Origin: Legionellales bacterium
GTDB lineage: Bacteria > Pseudomonadota > Gammaproteobacteria > Comchoanobacterales > Comchoanobacteraceae
Direction: 5' to 3'
Assembly (NCBI GenBank): GCA_018664045.1
Contig: JABJPE010000074.1
Span: 1-36,375, forward strand
DNA length: 36,375 nt
In this document: positions 18,614 through 27,733 of the stretch, in pieces
Layout of the letters: each line of letters starts with the position of its first letter
How positions within the stretch are numbered: the stretch's first letter is position 1
The notes under the pieces: generated by a model
What the model saw: the letters and a program-made list of their open reading frames with translations, nothing else
Told to the model about the DNA's origin: nothing
The model's database searches: none
Made by a program: the position numbers and the translations under genes

Positions 18614-20461
18614 ATGAAAAGCGAACAGGTCTCCAAATCTACAATATCTAGCTGGTTTAATGATTCGTATGACTCTATCAAATCAATAAATAAAACTAAT
18701 TATATTTATTACTCTATAGTTTATTCAGGCATTGCATTTGGACTATTTTTATTTGGCGCTATTCCCTGCCTTTCGTTATTAGGTTTTCCTATCCCATATG
18801 CAGAAATGTTTTTATATAGCACGGCAGCAACATTATCATATTTATTTATATTTGGTTTTTGTGATGGTAATGATTCAGGGGCTAGGCATAAAGGAAAGAT
18901 AAATTTTATTTTTTTATTATCATACACAGCGGCTTCAACAGTAATATTCTATCATATGTCTGCATTTACCGTTTCGTTAATAATTCCAGCTCCAATTGTA
19001 TATGGTTTAGTAAGTTTATTAGTGTGTAAGTTTGGGTCTGCTTCCCATGACTACAATTCAAATTATAGTCCTGTAATTATATCATTATTGCTGCCTATAA
19101 CATGTGCTTTGCCTGGCTTATACCACGGTAATACTTTGTTATACCTATCATTTATCGCTGCATATTATATATCTAACCTAGTTAAAATGCCTTTGATGAA
19201 GTATTTTGACAATGATTTGCAGGTACTTAATTCTTTATACACTATAGCTAGCGGTGAAATAAAAATTTCAGATATCAACTCCCACGATCAATTGATATTC
19301 GAGGTTAATAAATTGCTTGAACAAGAAATTGTCTATAAAGGTGCTAATGTGCAAAAAAGATCTATTGCTGAGTTAGTTGCCAATAAGCTAGCAATTAAAA
19401 AGATAGTTAATAAATTAGAAACTGGTACTAAATTGAAATCTCATTTAGTAAGCCTTGCTAATAAAAACAATAGTTCTAATGATTATGGTATAGGTCTAGG
19501 TAGCTCTGACTCTGTTGCTGATTTAAATAGCACCTATAATGATTGGGATTTGTTATCTCCTGGATTTAAGGAGTGGATTTCAAATAATGAGGTGTCCTAT
19601 GATCTTGTAGAAGTTTTTGATTTTGTAGATACTCGCCCATATACTTTGCTTCAAAATAAAAGTCAGAATTTTTTTGATTTAATGACTGCCTTAATAATGT
19701 TACTGTTGGGATCAATTATAAGTAACTTTTGTGTTGCGAGCTATATAGCATCGCCTATTTCTTTTGTTGTATGTTTTACCTCAGTATATGCAGTTATTAA
19801 CTTGGTTTCTTTTTATATAAATAGAACTGCAAATGGCTTGCATGTTAATTCTAACTACAATCAAAACGATTGCCAATGGTTTGGTATAGCCTATTCTAGA
19901 GGTGCTGAAGACGAGGTTAATAACAGCTTTTACTTTAATGTTTATTTTGTTTCTGTTTGCTTGTCTTTTATTGTTTTTGTTATGCAGTATACATTATTTG
20001 ACATGTATTTAATGCGCTTTGAATATTTTATTCCATGGGTTAATTTCTTGCCACAGATTATTTTATTCGGATTGTCAGTGTTATTCTCTTTAAGTTTCTT
20101 ATCAGATAGTCAAGTTGTTAGCGCTGATACTATGATATTTGTATTTGCAGTTATATTATTTGGAGGGGTAGCTCTCAATTTTACATGCCCATCCTTATTA
20201 TTTTTATTTTCACAATCACCAGTTTTAGCTAATTATGCTTTTATGAGTGCTGCTGCTGTTGTTCTATCAAACGTAGCAAATAATCTAATATATAGTGACA
20301 AAACCACTTCTTTTCATCTTTCTAGTCATGTGAGTTCTTTGTCTATCACTCCACAGGGTTCACCTGAGACGACAAGATGTGCAAGTCCAATGCGATTTAA
20401 TAGACGCTCAAGTTCACAAGGAGAATTTACATCTATAGAAAGCAATGCCAACAAAAAATAA
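18614..20461 (+). CDS. Orphan polytopic membrane protein with Ser/Thr-rich tail
   Basis: I do not recognise this family. The 615 residues show about six hydrophobic segments (roughly 30-57, 63-82, 97-115, 118-138, 153-170, 174-190), a soluble middle of about 155 residues (195-350) rich in Asn, Ser, Lys and Asp, then about six more (355-378, 380-402, 440-465, 472-497, 503-525, 535-558). The tail of about 55 residues (561-615) is polar and Ser/Thr-rich, with TP, two SP sites and RRSSS. A 6+6 layout with a central loop resembles MFS carriers, but no MFS motif is seen. It has its own candidate promoter after sucD and converges on der with a 21-base gap. It could be a transporter, or a protein sent to a host membrane; neither is shown. 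Confidence 0.75.
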   Translation: MKSEQVSKSTISSWFNDSYDSIKSINKTNYIYYSIVYSGIAFGLFLFGAIPCLSLLGFPIPYAEMFLYSTAATLSYLFIFGFCDGNDSGARHKGKINFIFLLSYTAASTVIFYHMSAFTVSLIIPAPIVYGLVSLLVCKFGSASHDYNSNYSPVIISLLLPITCALPGLYHGNTLLYLSFIAAYYISNLVKMPLMKYFDNDLQVLNSLYTIASGEIKISDINSHDQLIFEVNKLLEQEIVYKGANVQKRSIAELVANKLAIKKIVNKLETGTKLKSHLVSLANKNNSSNDYGIGLGSSDSVADLNSTYNDWDLLSPGFKEWISNNEVSYDLVEVFDFVDTRPYTLLQNKSQNFFDLMTALIMLLLGSIISNFCVASYIASPISFVVCFTSVYAVINLVSFYINRTANGLHVNSNYNQNDCQWFGIAYSRGAEDEVNNSFYFNVYFVSVCLSFIVFVMQYTLFDMYLMRFEYFIPWVNFLPQIILFGLSVLFSLSFLSDSQVVSADTMIFVFAVILFGGVALNFTCPSLLFLFSQSPVLANYAFMSAAAVVLSNVANNLIYSDKTTSFHLSSHVSSLSITPQGSPETTRCASPMRFNRRSSSQGEFTSIESNANKK

Positions 20462-20482
20462 GTTTGAAAACAATATTTTTAC

Positions 20483-21811
20483 TTATTTGTCGAAGGGGTT
20501 GCTAGTGCTTTTAAAAAACAACCTAATTGGAGTTCCTGTTAACTTTAACGCGTTAAAAAAGCATTTGGTTAGGTAGCGTTTGTATTGTGGGGTTAATTTA
20601 TCGGTTTGTTTACCATGTATAATAATGGTGGGGGGATTATTGCCGCCGGGGTGAGCTAGTTGCATTTTTATGGTACGTCCTCCAATCATAGGTGGTGGAT
20701 TTTTAGTCGTTGCAATTTTTAATATTTCAGTTAGTTGTTTTGTTGACATTTTCAGCATTGCTGAGTGGTATGAGTTATATATTGTGCGCCACAAGGTTTT
20801 AATTCCTGACCCAGTTGTTGCTGATATGTTTATAATATGTGCGAAGCTTGCAAATTCTAAGCGTTCATCTACCTCTTGGTTGACTAGTTTTAGTTGTTCC
20901 TTGTCAAGTAGATCACATTTATTTATAGCGATGATTAGTGCCTTGCCTTCATCTATTACAAAATTTATAAGTTTTAGATCTTGGTCTGATATTTTGTCAG
21001 TTGCATCTATCAGGTACACGATAACGTGTGATTGTGCTATGGTATTTAGGCTTCTTATTACAGAAAACTTTTCTATTTCATTTTTTATTTTAGTTTTTCT
21101 TCTAACCCCGGCGGTATCGACTATTGTATATGATTGTTGGTTATATTCTATATCTATAGCGATACTGTCACGCGTGGTGCCGGCCATGTTTGAGGTTATT
21201 AACTGCTCTTTACCAATTAATTTATTTGTTAAAGTTGATTTGCCAGTGTTAGGCTTTCCTATTAATGAGAAAGTAATGTTATTTGATAGGTCAATTTCGT
21301 TTAATATCGCTTGGGGTTTCAATGATACTATTTTATCCTTTAAGTCTATAATCCCAATATTATGCTCTGCAGCTATTGTGTGTGGTTCACCTAGGGATAG
21401 TTCATTAAATTCTTGCGCTTTTAGTTTGTTATTATTGGTTTCAGATTTATTAGCTACTAGGAGTATTTCCTTATTGGCTTTTCTGAGGTAGTTTGCGAGG
21501 TAACTATCATCTGGTGTTAGGCCTGCCTTGCTATCTACTAAAAATATTATTATATCTGCTTCATTAATTGCCAGTTGCGTTTGTTCATTAAGTTTTGTTT
21601 GAATTGTTTCGTTATTTTCGATAAGACCGCCGGTATCAACTAGTATAAATTCGTGTTCATTATATTCAATGCGGGCATAATTTCTGTCACGAGTTACTCC
21701 AGACCAATCAGAAACTATTGCTAAGCGTTTTTTTACTATTTTATTAAATAAAGTTGATTTGCCAACATTAGGTCGTCCTACGATTACTACTGTAGTGTTT
21801 TCTTTGTTCAT
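20483..21811 (-). CDS. der: Ribosome-assembly GTPase Der (EngA)
   Basis: A double-GTPase protein needed for 50S subunit maturation. The first G domain has GRPNVGKST (12-20), DTGG (59-62) and NKSE (121-124). The second has GKPNTGKST (185-193), DTAG (232-235) and NKCD (297-300). A KH-like RNA-binding domain follows to residue 442. The first domain's base-specificity motif is NKSE instead of NKxD, a conservative change that may alter nucleotide preference. It lies 77 bases downstream of yfgM on the same strand; bamB, often between them, is absent. Confidence 0.97.
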   Translation of the reverse strand: MNKENTTVVIVGRPNVGKSTLFNKIVKKRLAIVSDWSGVTRDRNYARIEYNEHEFILVDTGGLIENNETIQTKLNEQTQLAINEADIIIFLVDSKAGLTPDDSYLANYLRKANKEILLVANKSETNNNKLKAQEFNELSLGEPHTIAAEHNIGIIDLKDKIVSLKPQAILNEIDLSNNITFSLIGKPNTGKSTLTNKLIGKEQLITSNMAGTTRDSIAIDIEYNQQSYTIVDTAGVRRKTKIKNEIEKFSVIRSLNTIAQSHVIVYLIDATDKISDQDLKLINFVIDEGKALIIAINKCDLLDKEQLKLVNQEVDERLEFASFAHIINISATTGSGIKTLWRTIYNSYHSAMLKMSTKQLTEILKIATTKNPPPMIGGRTIKMQLAHPGGNNPPTIIIHGKQTDKLTPQYKRYLTKCFFNALKLTGTPIRLFFKSTSNPFDK

Positions 21812-21888
21812 AGGGCGCCTTTTGTTGATAATTTAAAAGAAGTGTTAGGATGTTAATTGTAGCGTTAATAATACTAATGTCAATATTG

Positions 21889-22524
21889 TTATCGCGGCTC
21901 TACATAGTTGATATTATTGTATTTCATGTTTGCAAGCTCCCAAAGTTCATATTGGCTTTGTTGGCTGGCATCAGCAGCAGATTTTTTGTATGCTTCTTTA
22001 GCTTGATTTAGCTTACCTAGTTTTAAGTATGCATCACCTTTAACTAATTCATTTTCAGCATTATAAAAGTTGTTTTCTTTGGTTATCTTTAATGCTTTTT
22101 CAGGTTTTTTTAGTTCAATATATATCCTAGCTAGTTTTAGTTTAGATACTGATTTTAAGTTCTCATTAGAGTTATCGATTACCCATTCTAGCTGTTTTAT
22201 AGCATTATCATAGTCTTGTTTTTCAACATAGTATTTAGCTAGGTGTAGAGAGCTTAGGCCTGAGTATATTGATTTGGGACTTTCTGTATGCAGGTCATTT
22301 ACTTGTTTTATAGCAATATCTGTGTTTTCGCTTTTAAGTCCAGGCACTATGTAGTAGTAGAGGGTTGCTGCTTTTTCAGTTTTATTAATTTGTGCCACTT
22401 GGTAGTTAGATTTGGCAACTATAACTATTAAGGCAAGACTAATTACACCAATCAAATAAAATTTATTATCATTCCACCATGTTTTTATGTTTTTTTCCAT
22501 TAGTAGGTCATGATTATCACTCAT
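21889..22524 (-). CDS. yfgM: YfgM-like ancillary Sec translocon protein
   Basis: An inner-membrane protein with a periplasmic TPR-like domain that in E. coli associates with SecYEG and the chaperone PpiD. The 211 residues have a short cytoplasmic start (WWNDNKFYLI), one membrane segment (22-39), then helical repeats (about 60-205), with LAKYYVEKQDYDNAIKQLEW and GDAYLKLGKLNQAKEAYKKS as clear TPR units. I chose ATG 22524 because GGAG (22531-22534) is 6 bases upstream; a TTG at 22536 would place that site inside the gene. It overlaps hisS by 8 bases. Confidence 0.88.
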   Translation of the reverse strand: MSDNHDLLMEKNIKTWWNDNKFYLIGVISLALIVIVAKSNYQVAQINKTEKAATLYYYIVPGLKSENTDIAIKQVNDLHTESPKSIYSGLSSLHLAKYYVEKQDYDNAIKQLEWVIDNSNENLKSVSKLKLARIYIELKKPEKALKITKENNFYNAENELVKGDAYLKLGKLNQAKEAYKKSAADASQQSQYELWELANMKYNNINYVEPR

Positions 22525-23794
22525 TATTATCTCCAAAAATAGTTTGTATGAAATCGATTATATCGGCATTATTTATGCATTGTTGTTTTTTATCATCATC
22601 CAGGTATTTTATTGTTACTGTATTATTTTCGCATTCATCTTGTCCAAGTACTAGGGCTATTTTGGCACTACTTGCTGCGGCGCGTTTAAATTTATTTTTA
22701 ATATTACTTTGAATATGGTCAAGCAGACAGGTTTGCTTTAACTCACGCCTTATTCTATGGGTAATTATATTTGCTGTGGCTTGTGATTTTTCATCTATTG
22801 CAATTACATAAATGTCGGCTTTATTCTCTTGTGGCTCTGGCATTAGTTCAAGTATTCGCTCTAGCCCCATTGCAAAGCCAGTAGCGGCCATAGAATTATT
22901 AGATAGCTTTGACACTAGGTTGTCATATCTGCCGCCTGCGCAAATGGTCCCTTGTGCTCCTAACTCTGAGGTGGTTATTTCAAACACAGTGCCGCTATAG
23001 TAGTCTAGTCCTCTAACTAGGTATGGATTTACAGCATACTTTATGTCTAGTTGCTTTAATCCTTCGGTTATGGCTTTGAAGTGTTGTTGCTGTTCATTGT
23101 TAAGATATTCGCTTAATTTTGGTGCATTAGGCAGCAAGTCTATAATTACGGGGTTTTTACTGTCTAGGATTCTAAGGGTGTTTAGTTCAAGGCGTTTTAG
23201 TTCTTCTTCGCTAAGTTTGTCTTTGTGTTGCTTAAAGTATTTTATTAGCTCTTTTTTATAGGTTGCTCTGCATTCATCTGACCCTAGACAGTTAATTTCT
23301 AGCTGTACTTTATCTGCAATGCCGAGTTTTTCCCATATCAAGGTGCAATAGCTTAAAAGTTCAAGTTCAATGCTTGCTTGGGTTATGCCGAAAGTTTCAA
23401 GGCCAAATTGGTGGAATTGTCTAGTTCTGCCTCGTTGTGGGCGTTCATGGCGGAACATTGGTCCTAAGTACCAAATTTTTTGTCCAGGGCTGCGCAGCAG
23501 TGAATGTTGCGCCATTGCGCGAACACAGCTTGCTGTGCCTTCTGGCCTTAAGGTCAATTCATCGCCATTTTTATCTTGAAAGCTATACATTTCTTTATTT
23601 ACTATATCTGTTTCTTGGCCTATTGATCTTTTAAATAAATTACTGTTCTCTACTATTGGGGTTCTTATTTCCTTATAACCGAATGCTTTAGCGGTCTCTA
23701 TTAAAGTGTTTTCGAGCCTTTGCCATTTTAAGGTGTTAGCAGGTATTATATCATGCATGCCTCGTATGCTAGCTATGTTATCTTTCAATGTCAT
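22517..23794 (-). CDS. hisS: Histidyl-tRNA synthetase
   Basis: A class II synthetase charging tRNA-His. From the ATG at 23794 it has 425 residues. It has the HisRS start IRGMHDIIP, LRPEGT (82-87), motif 2 MFRHERPQRGRTRQFHQFG (113-131), the histidine-specific RGLDYYSGTVFE (261-272) and motif 3 GFAMGLERI, then a short anticodon-binding domain. A GTG at 23800 could add two residues; neither start has a strong ribosome site. It overlaps the rodZ end by 17 bases, so coupled translation is likely. Confidence 0.97.
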   Translation of the reverse strand: MTLKDNIASIRGMHDIIPANTLKWQRLENTLIETAKAFGYKEIRTPIVENSNLFKRSIGQETDIVNKEMYSFQDKNGDELTLRPEGTASCVRAMAQHSLLRSPGQKIWYLGPMFRHERPQRGRTRQFHQFGLETFGITQASIELELLSYCTLIWEKLGIADKVQLEINCLGSDECRATYKKELIKYFKQHKDKLSEEELKRLELNTLRILDSKNPVIIDLLPNAPKLSEYLNNEQQQHFKAITEGLKQLDIKYAVNPYLVRGLDYYSGTVFEITTSELGAQGTICAGGRYDNLVSKLSNNSMAATGFAMGLERILELMPEPQENKADIYVIAIDEKSQATANIITHRIRRELKQTCLLDHIQSNIKNKFKRAAASSAKIALVLGQDECENNTVTIKYLDDDKKQQCINNADIIDFIQTIFGDNNE

Positions 23795-24293
23795 TCTCAC
23801 TATTTTTATTTACATCAGTTTTAATAGCCACTTGTTGTTTGTTATCTGTAGCTGTGCTGATTATGCTGTTTTGAGTAGGTTCGATTGTTTTTTTTTCAGT
23901 TTTAGAAGGGTTGTTTATAAAAACAATCCAGCTAACAATTACCATTAATATAGCGATTTGTGTTATAGATATATTATTAGTTAGGTTTTTTATGCTGATA
24001 GTATTAGTTGTTTTGGGTTGTTGTTTTATTATTTTAGTGCCTATGTATTCGAAGCCATCTTTTTTTAGTGAGCTCATTATATTTTCTACAGGTACATCTA
24101 CAGCTTCACAAAAAAGTTTAAGATGACCTTTGGTATATATAGAAAATAATTTTTCAGGATACAAGTTGTTTTCTATATCATTAAGGCATTGTTTAGATAC
24201 CTTAGTTTGTTCCGAAATATCATCTATAGTTAGTTTTTTATTTTCCCTAGCTAATTTTAGCGTTTCGCCTGCACTTATTCTTTTTTTAGTCAT
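23778..24293 (-). CDS. rodZ: Short RodZ-like protein: HTH plus one membrane segment
   Basis: RodZ links MreB to the cell envelope in rod-shaped cells. From ATG 24293 it has 171 residues: an Xre-type helix-turn-helix (6-65, ISAGETLKLARENKKLTIDD...), a linker, one membrane segment (108-127) and about 44 polar periplasmic residues. The usual periplasmic beta domain (DUF4115) is missing; E. coli RodZ has 337 residues. The frame can be read further upstream to a TTG at 24365, but the HTH begins right after the ATG. First of rodZ-hisS-yfgM. The HTH is typical of RodZ and position supports it; a membrane-bound regulator is the alternative. Confidence 0.8.
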   Translation of the reverse strand: MTKKRISAGETLKLARENKKLTIDDISEQTKVSKQCLNDIENNLYPEKLFSIYTKGHLKLFCEAVDVPVENIMSSLKKDGFEYIGTKIIKQQPKTTNTISIKNLTNNISITQIAILMVIVSWIVFINNPSKTEKKTIEPTQNSIISTATDNKQQVAIKTDVNKNSENDIER

Positions 24294-24462
24294 AACCCAC
24301 ACTATGTTTGTTAAAGGAACTTTATTTTCGCATATTTCTTGGTAAAATCCAATAGTCAATGCCAACCATATCTTTTATTAGTAGCTGCGTTTCTAATTTT
24401 CTATGGCTTTTAAGCTAACCTTGAGTTGTATTGTTATTTATAGACCTCATGTTTTCATTTGT

Positions 24463-24520
24463 TTGACAGGCGTAATGAATTGTTATTCTTAAGTTTTATT
24501 TAATGTTCGTGTGGTATAAT
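24463..24520 (+). promoter_or_regulatory. Promoter region of the orphan alpha/beta hydrolase
   Basis: A perfect extended -10, TGGTATAAT, lies at 24512-24520 with no good -35. It would start transcription near 24527 and so rules out the TTG at 24526 as a start codon. A separate TTGACA at 24463-24468 with TATTCT 15 bases later (24484-24489) could be a second, weaker promoter. The region also holds the divergent rodZ promoter. Confidence 0.5.
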
Positions 24521-24537
24521 ATGAGTTGCGGTTATTC

Positions 24538-26130
24538 ATGGGTATTAATATTATGATTAAAAATATAAAAGCTAAAATTTTAACAGCAGTGCAAAAAATA
24601 TTTATTTATCCATTTAGGCTATGTTATGTTGCCATTTTAAATGTATTATTATTGGCGTTATTTGTAGTTGTGACTGCGCTGAAAATTTTTACATTTTTAC
24701 CTGTTTTAAGCGGTTATGCGGAAGCTGCGATTAATGAAATTCGTATTTTAATTACATTTCTAATTATACCTGGAGCTTTTTATTCACCCAGTCAAGGATA
24801 TGTTTATAAACCTAAGCCAAGCCCTCCAAAGTCAATTCCACATTCACAGAAGGTCTCTGGTGACACCTTGTCTTTTGTTCTTTATGGAAATGGTAATCCA
24901 ATTAAATACATTTGTAATAACAACTCAATATGTTTGCCTCATCTTTCATGCGAGGTTTTAAGTGATGCTTCGTTTACGAGCCGTGTGGATAAATATGCGG
25001 AGTTTATAAAAAAAACTATTATTGCCAATCCTAAACTGAAGACACTAAATTTTAATGGTCATTCTATGGGGGGCGCTATTTTAGCTGCAGCAATAGCAAA
25101 AGTAGTTAATGATGAATCTCTAGATGGGCGTAATTTAACATATAACTTAGATATTGACAGAACATTTGATAATCTACCTAATGTTGTTGATGTTTTTTTA
25201 GGTTATGGTGTTTTCAAACCTATATTTACAAGTTCTTTATCGATGTTGGGGCTGACGTTAGATACAGAGCATGCTTTGCAAAAGATAATACAAGAAATCG
25301 GCAATCACAAAGTTAATATAAAAATAACCACATGTTCTGATGATCAAATTCTTGGTGATGGCGCTTTAACAGCTGCAAATATTAAAAGCACTAATCCAAA
25401 GGTTGACATAAAGGCAGCTATAATTAATGTGGGCCATAATTCCCCTGGTAAATATGATGTGCACAGACAATTACAAGATATGGATTCTAATTTTGACATG
25501 AAATACCATAAAGATATTTATCTAGCTTTAGATTTTGTTTTAGCTGTAGTCATAATGAAACTAATTGGCGTGTTTGCAATGCTTGATGTGGCTGTGATGC
25601 CACTTTTAGTAGGCCCATTTTTCGCCGCTATTATGCCACAATTAGTGTTTAGTATTTGTTTGGTTTTGGGACTACATGCTTTTACTAATGCTTGTTCATT
25701 TGCAGCTAGCTCTTTTGTGATAGATGATTCCAGATCTTATGATTTAGCTAATAGAGAGGAAGCTAGATCAATAAAAAAAGGCTACTACAGTGAGGTAGGT
25801 ATATTTAGTGTTTTAATTTGTGCGTTGTTACCCATTTTGAAGATTTTGCCATTTGCAGCCATGAGCTTTAACCCAGTGCTATTGTTGCCTGTGTTGTTCG
25901 GTGTCGTGATGTTGCTAGCTACTTTTATTGCTGATGCACTGCCTGCTATTGGTTTAGCAGCTGATTCTTCACAGTCGCAAGCAAACGCTGCAATGCATAA
26001 AAGAGGCGGCTATTTAAACTCTGATCAACTAGGGCGTGGAAACAGATTAGGAGGAAATAATTGTTTTAAAAATCAACCAAGAGATGGAGCTAGAACCGGT
26101 AATTATTTAGATATTAATCCTTCGATTTAA
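24538..26130 (+). CDS. Orphan membrane-embedded alpha/beta hydrolase
   Basis: I do not recognise an exact family. From ATG 24538 it has 530 residues: two hydrophobic segments (29-55, 66-82), a Pro/Lys-rich link, a hydrolase domain (about 110-320), hydrophobic segments (326-348, 352-388, 419-440, 445-472) and a polar Gly/Asn/Arg-rich tail (475-530). The nucleophile elbow is NGHSMGGA (173-180, Ser176). Asp268, 269 or 274 (CSDDQILGDG) and His300 (NVGHNSPG) complete a plausible triad in the right order. ATG 24553 is an alternative start; neither has a clear ribosome site. It lies between rodZ and rlmN, where pilF is common, but on the opposite strand, overlapping the rlmN end by 17 bases. Legionella has lipase-like effectors such as SidB/SdbA; a relation is only a guess. 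Confidence 0.78.
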   Translation: MGINIMIKNIKAKILTAVQKIFIYPFRLCYVAILNVLLLALFVVVTALKIFTFLPVLSGYAEAAINEIRILITFLIIPGAFYSPSQGYVYKPKPSPPKSIPHSQKVSGDTLSFVLYGNGNPIKYICNNNSICLPHLSCEVLSDASFTSRVDKYAEFIKKTIIANPKLKTLNFNGHSMGGAILAAAIAKVVNDESLDGRNLTYNLDIDRTFDNLPNVVDVFLGYGVFKPIFTSSLSMLGLTLDTEHALQKIIQEIGNHKVNIKITTCSDDQILGDGALTAANIKSTNPKVDIKAAIINVGHNSPGKYDVHRQLQDMDSNFDMKYHKDIYLALDFVLAVVIMKLIGVFAMLDVAVMPLLVGPFFAAIMPQLVFSICLVLGLHAFTNACSFAASSFVIDDSRSYDLANREEARSIKKGYYSEVGIFSVLICALLPILKILPFAAMSFNPVLLLPVLFGVVMLLATFIADALPAIGLAADSSQSQANAAMHKRGGYLNSDQLGRGNRLGGNNCFKNQPRDGARTGNYLDINPSI

Positions 26131-27181
26131 GTCTATTTTTAATGTTGCCTGCCAGTTGGCCACAGGCGGCATCGATATCATCACCTCTAGTTTTTCTGAC
26201 TGTAGTTTGTAGTTTTTTTTGCTCGAGTATATTGCGAAATTTAGTTATAGCATTATTGCTCGATGTTTTATAATCAACGTCTGGAATTGGATTGTATGGT
26301 ATTAGATTGATTTTGCAGTTTACGCTTTTGAGAACTTTACATAGATCTTTGGCGTGTTGGGTTGTGTCGTTGACACCACTTATCATGATATATTCTACTG
26401 TTACTTTTCTTTTTGGTTGATTTTTAAAATAATTAGAGCAGCAATTTATTAGTTGTTTTAGGTTGTATTTTTTATTGATTGGCACTAGTTCGTTTCTAAG
26501 AATATCATTTGGAGCATGTAGTGATATAGCAAGGGATGCTTCAGAATTTTCACGCAATTTTTCCATTGCGGGCACGATCCCAGAGGTGCTGACAGTCACT
26601 CTATATTTCGAGAGTCCGTAGGCATTATCATCGAGCATAAGTTCTAGTGCTGGGAGTAGGTTTTTAAGATTAAGGAGTGGTTCACCCATGCCCATCATAA
26701 CCACATTAGTAATTTTTTTATTTGGGTCTATTTCCTTGAGCCTAAGTTTTGCGTAGCGTAGTTGCCCTATAATCTCGGCGGTGCTGAGGTTATGGCTAAA
26801 GCCTTGCATGCCAGTTGCACAAAAACTGCATGCAAGTGCGCAGCCTGCTTGTGACGATAGGCAGAGGGTGCCGCGGCCATCTTCTGGAATAAAAACTGTT
26901 TCTATTTGGTTTTTTACATCGACTTGGAACAGCCATTTTACGGTGCCATCTTTGCTAATTAGCTCTTTACTACAGTTCATATCTGGGGTTACAAAATTTT
27001 CGATAAGTTCTGCGCGGAGTGTTTTGCTTATATTTGTCATTTTATCAAAGTCAGTGACAAATTCTTGGTGCAGCCATTTTATTACTTGTGTTGCCCGATA
27101 GCCAGGTTGGCCATGGGCAACAAAGTATTCTTTTAGCCCACTTAAGCTAAAGTTTAATAAGTTTAGTTTTGCTTTAGTCAT
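26114..27181 (-). CDS. rlmN: 23S rRNA/tRNA (adenine-C2) methyltransferase RlmN
   Basis: A radical SAM enzyme methylating A2503 of 23S rRNA and A37 of some tRNAs. The 355 residues have the cluster motif CALACSFC (114-121; Cys114, 118, 121), GMGEPLLN, and the C-terminal DDIDAACGQLAG with the methyl-carrying Cys340. Its ATG overlaps the ndk stop by one base (TAATG), so the two are co-transcribed. The 3' end overlaps the orphan hydrolase gene by 17 bases. Confidence 0.97.
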   Translation of the reverse strand: MTKAKLNLLNFSLSGLKEYFVAHGQPGYRATQVIKWLHQEFVTDFDKMTNISKTLRAELIENFVTPDMNCSKELISKDGTVKWLFQVDVKNQIETVFIPEDGRGTLCLSSQAGCALACSFCATGMQGFSHNLSTAEIIGQLRYAKLRLKEIDPNKKITNVVMMGMGEPLLNLKNLLPALELMLDDNAYGLSKYRVTVSTSGIVPAMEKLRENSEASLAISLHAPNDILRNELVPINKKYNLKQLINCCSNYFKNQPKRKVTVEYIMISGVNDTTQHAKDLCKVLKSVNCKINLIPYNPIPDVDYKTSSNNAITKFRNILEQKKLQTTVRKTRGDDIDAACGQLAGNIKNRLKSKD

Positions 27182-27606
27182 TAATAGCTAACTATTTCAC
27201 TGCTATTGAAGAAGAAGTCTATTTCTATGGCAGCATTTTCAGCGCTATCTGAGCCATGTACAACATTAGCTTCTATAGATTCAGCAAAATCGCGTCTAAT
27301 TGTGCCTTCTGCAGCTTCAGCTGGATTAGTAGCTCCCATTATTGTTCTGTTTTGCAATACAGCATTTTCGCCTTCTAGTACCATGGTTAAAACTGGTCCT
27401 GAGGTCATGTATTTCACAAGGTCATTATAGAAGGGTCTTTCTTTATGAACGCCGTAGAACTCTTGTGCTTGCTCTGTTGTTAGTTGTTGTAATTTAGCTG
27501 CTACTACTTTTAGACTTTGGCTTTCAAAGCGCTCTATTACTGTACCGATTAGGCTACGAGTTACGCCATCTGGTTTAATTATAGATAAAGTTCTTTCTGT
27601 GCTCAT
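27181..27606 (-). CDS. ndk: Nucleoside diphosphate kinase
   Basis: It balances nucleoside triphosphate pools by transferring a gamma phosphate through a phosphohistidine. The 141 residues open with [12 protein letters not shown] (4-15). The active site is NVVHGSDS (114-121), with His117 as in E. coli. The complete small fold is present. Upstream are 127 bases to the iscS stop, holding its own presumed promoter; I could not fix one with confidence. Confidence 0.98.
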   Translation of the reverse strand: MSTERTLSIIKPDGVTRSLIGTVIERFESQSLKVVAAKLQQLTTEQAQEFYGVHKERPFYNDLVKYMTSGPVLTMVLEGENAVLQNRTIMGATNPAEAAEGTIRRDFAESIEANVVHGSDSAENAAIEIDFFFNSSEIVSY

Positions 27607-27733
27607 AATATCATCTCTCTAGTTTAATGTATTTCCAAAAGAGGTATGTTATGGCAAATTTGAGTTAAAGTCCAGTATTTGGATTGTTGTTTATTGATTA
27701 AACTTGTTTTAAGGCTATGATAAATTTTCTTTT

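Noticed and set aside
20670-21491. A 273-codon open frame on the + strand within der
   Set aside because: It is the mirror of the Der coding frame; its peptide shows no domain, while der has all G motifs. The low stop density follows from strand composition.
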